Part shown: piece by piece, positions 58,917 through 64,000 of the stretch
Position numbering within the stretch: the first letter of the stretch is position 1
Layout of the letters: every line of letters starts with the position of its first letter
NCBI RefSeq assembly: GCF_021155765.1
Contig: NC_060106.1
Span: 2,425,501-2,489,500, forward strand
DNA: 64,000 bases
Direction of reading: 5' to 3'
Source: Diprion similis
Taxonomy: Eukaryota > Arthropoda > Insecta > Hymenoptera > Diprionidae
The notes under the pieces: generated by a model
What the model was told of the DNA's origin: nothing
Databases searched by the model: none
Seen by the model: only the letters and a program-made list of their open reading frames with translations
Program-made: the position numbers and the translations under genes

Positions 58917-60149
58917 CTATTCGTATTAATACAAGAAACAGATCTTTCATAATATTCGTCATGCTTTCGAAACATCTAGAATTATTTAAGGCAAGTTGAA
59001 ACTATGTATTTATCATCCAATTGCTTGTGTGTTTTGCGCTCACATACTGCATGATATTGAAATAGACTGATTTATAGGAAATCCGATTTTGATGCGATGG
59101 CAAAGGAGTAAAATAATCACTTTGCCAATTTTTAGGCCATTTATATTAGTAGTTTTTGGGAAAGTATGCTTATAGGGCTCTTTAATGACGCGATGAAATA
59201 AGGTTGGCTTTCTCATGCAAATCTGAGATTTATGGTGGACCTATTCGCACCTGACTGCTTGGACAAAAAAAGATTGTAGTGGGTTGTGACACTCATCGAA
59301 ATAAATAAAATATCACATTTTGAAGTGAGATGCAATTAAGGATGTATTGGCTATACATTCTCAACCAAAAGTGAGTTTTGTTGACAACATTGAATACTTT
59401 ATGATGAGATAAAAATCTGAAAAAAATAAACCGTAATAAAGACGATAAGAAAATTAAATTGGAATAATAATAATGCCCGAAAGTTATCAGCAAATTGTTT
59501 AATCAAAACATTGCTTTTTTTAACATATTGTCAGGAAATGTTTTTTTTTTGTCATGTGAAATGAATTCGTTGATTTTTCTGAATACACATGAAATTTGAA
59601 AGAATGTTCTTATATTTTTGAATTTTCCGTTTTTGAAAATTTGTAAGGCTTTATTTACGAAACTATTCGTTTAGTTCTCCGGAAACTTTTCTAATTGTTA
59701 TGTAAAACCTATCTACAAAAACGTATCCAAAAATCATGATTTATCTTCCATTTTTCAAGATTTAAAATGTTCGAAAATGAAAACTAACAAATAGGAGAAT
59801 ATTCTTTAAAAAATTCATGTGTATTCAGAAAAATCAACCAATTCATTTCACATCCCCATAAAAAAAAAAACATTCCCTGAAAATATGTCAAACAATATTG
59901 TGTTTAAACAATTTATTGATAACTTTGGGGCATTATTACTATTCAAATTTAATTTTTTTGTCATCTTTATTGTGGTTGATTTTTTTTTTAATTTTTATCA
60001 TATGATAAAGTATGTAGTATTATATGTCAAAAGTAATTTTGTCTTGAATAAAAGATTAAGTGAAAAATTATACGCTATTTTCATAAGTATACAAAAAGAA
60101 TTTAAAATAACATTGTTAACATAAAATAGAGAAATCACGGTGGCTATAT
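58917..60149. other. AT-rich DNA, nothing seen
   Basis: No repeat pair or conserved frame was recognised. The 101-codon plus-strand frame at 59819 is Phe/Ile/Lys-rich and treated as chance. Confidence 0.45.
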
Positions 60150-61035
60150 CACAAAAGACCAATTAACAGTATGCAAAGATGTTCGCAGCAGTTTTTCTCT
60201 TACATAGGGATATGGAAGATTTACAGAGGTCAATCCATCTGCCGTTTCTATAAGCTAAAGCACTTATAATAGATTGAGCTTCCAGATTATTAGTGACAAT
60301 GCGACGGTGAAAAAATAGAGGTCCTCATAATCCCTATAGGACCTGAGGCTAGGAATATTCGTTATCCTGTCAACCGCAGAGAAATCATGATCAAATAAAC
60401 TCATAGGATGGTTTGTTAGATGGAAAGCAAACTTTGAAAATCTGTGCTGAACTTTCTCAACGATGTACATATTAATTCTCTTTAGTAGAAGGGTATCATA
60501 TCTGAAACGCATAACATAGGATAGGTCAGACAAAGGGGACGTAAAGGGTTTTTAGGATGCAGAGGCGCTTAAACTCTTTGGTGGAGCGTAACAAACATCC
60601 AAGGGTCGTGGATGCTATACAAATGATATTATTATGGTGTTTATTAAACGTAAGTTTCGAGTCAAATATAACCCCAAGATCTTTTACAGAGTCAGAATGA
60701 CTCACGGTAGCACTATAAACAGAATATTTAAAAGAGGAACCCTCTTTCCCTCTATGGTAAGAGATACTAAAACATTTATTTATATTCAGGCATAAGCCAT
60801 TTGCCGTACATCAGGCATCCACACTGTTCAGATCCTTCTGGAGCAAAAGCACGTCCCCTCTATCACGAATAAGCCTGTATAAGGAAAGGTCGTCCGCAAA
60901 GAGCAGGAATTGAGAGTGGTTTATGACACGGTTTACATCATTGTAATATATATGAATTTGAAAAAATAGAAGTGCAAGTGATATGGTTGATTGCCGTTTT
61001 TTGTTTATACATAAATCAAAATTGAATGTCATCTA
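60150..61035 (-). mobile_element. LINE reverse transcriptase relic
   Basis: On the minus strand, 61032-60811 ends with FLLFADDLSLYRLIRDRGDV, containing the RT catalytic FADD box. After a stop the same frame continues with CTANGLCLNINKCFSISYHR and DSVKDLGVIFDSKLTFNKH, the standard L.vN..K....S ... DLGV..D..L.F block. The frame 60533-60264 supplies the C-terminal IVEKVQHRFSKFAF and HDFSAVDRITNIPSLRSYR. The 5' half of the element is missing. Jockey/CR1-like clades fit these motifs. Confidence 0.8.
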
Positions 61036-61513
61036 TATATGATCAATAACACCGATCAACACGAATTTTGAATCTGGGTTCTAGATGTCAAATTTTCATT
61101 TCTTTCACGTAACTAATAAAAGAAGAAATAGTTTCATTAGATAAAGTTTGCTTTTGTAGAAACCAGAACGATATTTCGGATTTTGAGAAAAATCGCCTAT
61201 TTTCTCAAGCATTTATTGAAAATAACATGTAAACAAACTTTAGCTTTGTATTCAAATCACTTTTATACAAAAATAATAATTAATCACAGGTTAACAGGAA
61301 ATTTTTTTTCAGTGTATTTAAATAAATAAGCTTTCATTCTATACATGGAACAGTAAACAAAATATTCATTGATTACTTAAAGAGTTTGCTTTTGCCTTTT
61401 TTAGGTTGATAAACTTTATAAGGAATAAATGAAGATTTTGATTGTTATTTGATATATAAAATCAAAATTTATTCATTCTCATAAAGTCAAAAATTATTTA
61501 ACCCGAGATTTAA

Positions 61514-62240
61514 CCCTTAGCGGCACACATTTTTCCTTACTTACTATCGACTTGAAATTTTGTACACGAGGGTTTTTGGGGTCGCTGATTACGAATCTGC
61601 ACTCAAAATTTAAAAATTTAAGATGGCGGATTCAATATGGCGGACCAAACGTGCAAAAACTCGTTTCACGAGAGCGAAAGTTGGTACTCGGGGGTTTTCA
61701 GGGTCGCTGATTACGAATCCGCACTCAAAAGTTAGAAATTCAAGATGAGGGATTCAAGATGGCGGATCCAATATAGCGGACCAAAACGCAAAAAGTCGTT
61801 TGACCTTCGCAAATCATAAAACCCAAGATCTTTTCCATACTTTTAAATCAATTGCAATCGTTTTGCGGTCATAAAATCGATCATTTGAAGTGCACAGCCG
61901 CCATATTGTGTCCGCCATTTTGAATTTTGCAAATCTGAAAACGGATTTGTAATCAGCGACCCAAAAACCCCCGCCTACCAAAAATCGTAAGGATACTCTC
62001 AAAACTATTTTCAATAAAATATTTTTTTTTTTAAAAAGTGCTATTTTTCAGAATTTGTTAATTTATATAAATGAATGAACGAAACATAAAAACAATTTGA
62101 ATATAAGCTTTGATCCTCTAACATATCAAGATCATAACATTACAAAAAAAAACGGGTTAAATCGAATAAAACTACTCTAAAATCGTACAAACGTGTTTTA
62201 AAACAGGTGGCATTCTGGAATGCCACTATGCCGCTAAGGG
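61514..62240. mobile_element. piggyBac-type MITE, 727 bp, TTAA flanked
   Basis: TTAA at 61510-61513 precedes CCCTTAGCGGCA. The right end TGCCGCTAAGGG is followed by TTAA at 62241-62244. A TTAA duplication plus CCC..GGG termini defines piggyBac-like elements. The interior carries two direct copies of GGGTCGCTGATTACGAATC with AAGATGGCGGATTC, and one inverted copy near 61945. No transposase frame exists, so it is non-autonomous. Confidence 0.88.
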
Positions 62241-63036
62241 TTAAATAAGAATAAAATTTTCAATTTACCACGTCTTTAAAATGAGGAAAAAAAGTATAAA
62301 ATAATTTCTCCTAGCCCCATACAGATGTAAAATGCAAAACGAGGGGCGTTCTTCGTTTTAAATCTGGATGGTGCTAGGACAAATTATTTTATGCTTTTTA
62401 GTCCATTTTAAAAATGTGTTAAATTAAAAATTTTGATTCAAATAATTATTTTCTGCTTTTTAGCCTTGCGATGTGAAATTTTGCAATTGATTTTGAACAT
62501 CCCGATGAGATTTTGACAGAGACACGTGGCAAATTTCAGGTCGCTGCTTCGAACGCTTCACAGTGAATGAGTTTGTCAGTGCGTTGGTGTACATCACTGC
62601 AGACCACGCCTGTCGTCTCTGTCTGTGGTTGGTCATCTTCATCCAACCTCTTCGACTACCTTTGGTCTCTGTCGGCTATTGCCATGTCCACTCATATTTT
62701 TATAGTTCAATAAATTAAGATTGCAAAATTTGTACCGAACAATCAAACAATTCAAGCAAGTCCATACCGAACAAACAATCAAACATTCAATACTAAGTTA
62801 TGTTTAAAGTTTCAAGTCTCTAGCTCATTGGGAAACCATAGTTTCAAATCGATTGCCAGATTTGTACCAAACATAGAAACAAACAAACAAACAGAGCGAC
62901 AAGAAAGCGAGCTAATAAAAACGTGGTAAAATAGTATATTGTGCAATAAGGAGGCAAACTCGGTCTTTTCAGGCCGAGCGTAATTTTGCAATATGTGCGT
63001 CAGTCCTAGGAGTGAAAAGTGGTATTTTCAGTACCC

Positions 63037-63047
63037 TGCGCATGCGC
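63037..63047. promoter_or_regulatory. NRF1/Ewg-type palindrome TGCGCATGCGC
   Basis: A perfect YGCGCAYGCGC motif lies in a locally CpG-rich patch. It could mark a promoter, perhaps of the minus-strand gene ending at 58812, or be a repeat remnant, since the same motif occurs within repeat R1. Confidence 0.3.
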
Positions 63048-63517
63048 GTGTGCAGACTCACTCGACCGTCCTAGAAACGGGACTTAGTATATGGAAAACC
63101 GCGTAAAATATGCTCGCGTTATATAAAAATAATTTTTTTTTTCTTTTACTTGTGTAATTTCGGATTTTTCGTACTCGGGATTTGTTCCAATAAGCGTATG
63201 AAGCCTTAAAAGCAGTGTCAGAGTTATAAACAAGTGTCTGATTTGCTTGACTTACGATTGAACGCGCGAGCGTACAAAATTCCCGTTCAGATGCACTTCG
63301 ATACAGAAAATATTGATAAAAACAATATATTTCTTCTCAAATTTTTTTATTTAAATAACGCAAAAACACTAGGCCTGTCTATTTGAAAATTTAATCACTT
63401 TCTAATTAGGCAAGGAGAGCCGCGTTATTCGAGACTCAAATTATTTAAATCTGGTAATCCGTCCGCGAAATATCGTCGAACAAAAATATAGTCACACATC
63501 CCACGCTCCACGTGCAT

Positions 63518-63630
63518 CTGAAAATGGTCGGAACTAATTTTGTAGATCTCTAAACGTAGAGATTTTGTGAAAGCTCAACTTTTCATTTTCCAAGTGATTA
63601 TATAGAAGTATAAATATATTAAATCATATG
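63518..63630 (+). repeat. Interspersed repeat, copy 2
   Basis: Diverged copy of 22011-22120: GCATCTGAAAATGGTCGGAA, then TAGATCTCTAAACGTAGAG, TTTTGTGAAAGCTCAA and AAGTGATTA. Here there is no (CA)n tract on its 5' side. Confidence 0.65.
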
Positions 63631-64000
63631 AAAGTTAAAAAAATTAAACGTCACGTTCTTTAAGGCATCATGCTAGTGTAACAGGTCGAAAAATGGCTGA
63701 TTTTCGCGATTTTTTTTGTCGATGGTTAAAATACGCTAATCCGATTTTTTTAATATATAATGAAAGCACTCATGTCCGAATTTGGACACATTTTTCACGC
63801 CATTTGCTTTTGTTTTGAAATTTTCATATCTTTTTAACGAAAAACTAAGGAAAAATAGGCCAAATTCGATCCTTTTTCTTTCAAACCGTTACCATTTTGT
63901 CAATTTTGATAGAAAAAAAAATTTCTGTTATTCACGAGTGCCTTGATTTGACATAAAAAAAAAATTAGACTGATTGGTGTATATTAACCATTGAAAGAAA

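Larger units (their letters stand above)
62245..64000. other. Right-end intergenic DNA
   Basis: No supportable gene. A short motif resembling an NRF1 site and an interspersed repeat copy are listed separately. The minus frame at 62460-62642 has no recognisable features. Confidence 0.4.

Noticed and set aside
59819..60124. 101-codon plus frame
   Set aside because: Dominated by Phe, Ile, Lys and Asn codons from low-complexity AT-rich DNA.
62460..62642. 60-codon Arg/Gln-rich minus frame
   Set aside because: No known domain, and no splice or regulatory context.

Overview
The window is eukaryotic, AT-rich and intron-bearing. It reads as an insect nuclear chromosome. The protein-coding genes are animal orthologues with short GT-AG introns, and the rest is dense with short inverted-repeat DNA transposons, LINE relics and a DIRS-type retroelement. 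The order (possibly Hymenoptera) is inference only; nothing here fixes it. No rRNA, convincing tRNA, CRISPR array or prokaryotic operon was seen.

Layout. 1-8100 is a repeat island: minisatellites, a G26 run, a hairpin element, a broken DIRS-like (tyrosine recombinase) retrotransposon at about 2542-5510, a 101-bp triplicate inside it, a large inverted minisatellite, and a pogo/Tigger relic with intact TA duplications. 8100-13185 is mostly AT-rich non-coding DNA with small TIR elements. SHOC2/Sur-8 (13186-15078, minus, no intron in its 630 codons) lies head to head with WAPL (18147-26125, plus, 11 coding exons, 1147 aa). A 9-kb gene-poor gap with a 0.78-kb palindromic element separates WAPL from BABAM2/BRE (35280-38689, minus, 4 exons, 382 aa). 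BABAM2 is divergent from a small four-exon THAP-domain gene (40812-42116, plus, 152 aa), which sits between 55-bp inverted repeats and so looks like cargo or relic of a DNA transposon. 42500-47800 is again repeats and transposase debris. PDCL3 (phosducin-like 3; coding 48100?-58066, plus) has long introns, one holding a MITE and another a LINE relic. Its predicted length, 239 aa, equals that of the human protein. A terminal exon of an unidentified minus-strand gene lies at 58812-58916. The remainder to 64000 holds a minus-strand LINE relic, a piggyBac-type TTAA element and other repeats.

The four recognised host genes have unrelated roles: RAS-RAF signalling (SHOC2), cohesin release (WAPL), K63-deubiquitinase/BRCA1-A scaffolding (BABAM2) and chaperonin co-factor (PDCL3). 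They show no operon-like logic. The most unusual structure is the TIR-bounded THAP gene with TTAA-like flanks at 40683-42519. All exon joins were derived by hand from frame, splice dinucleotides and family similarity.
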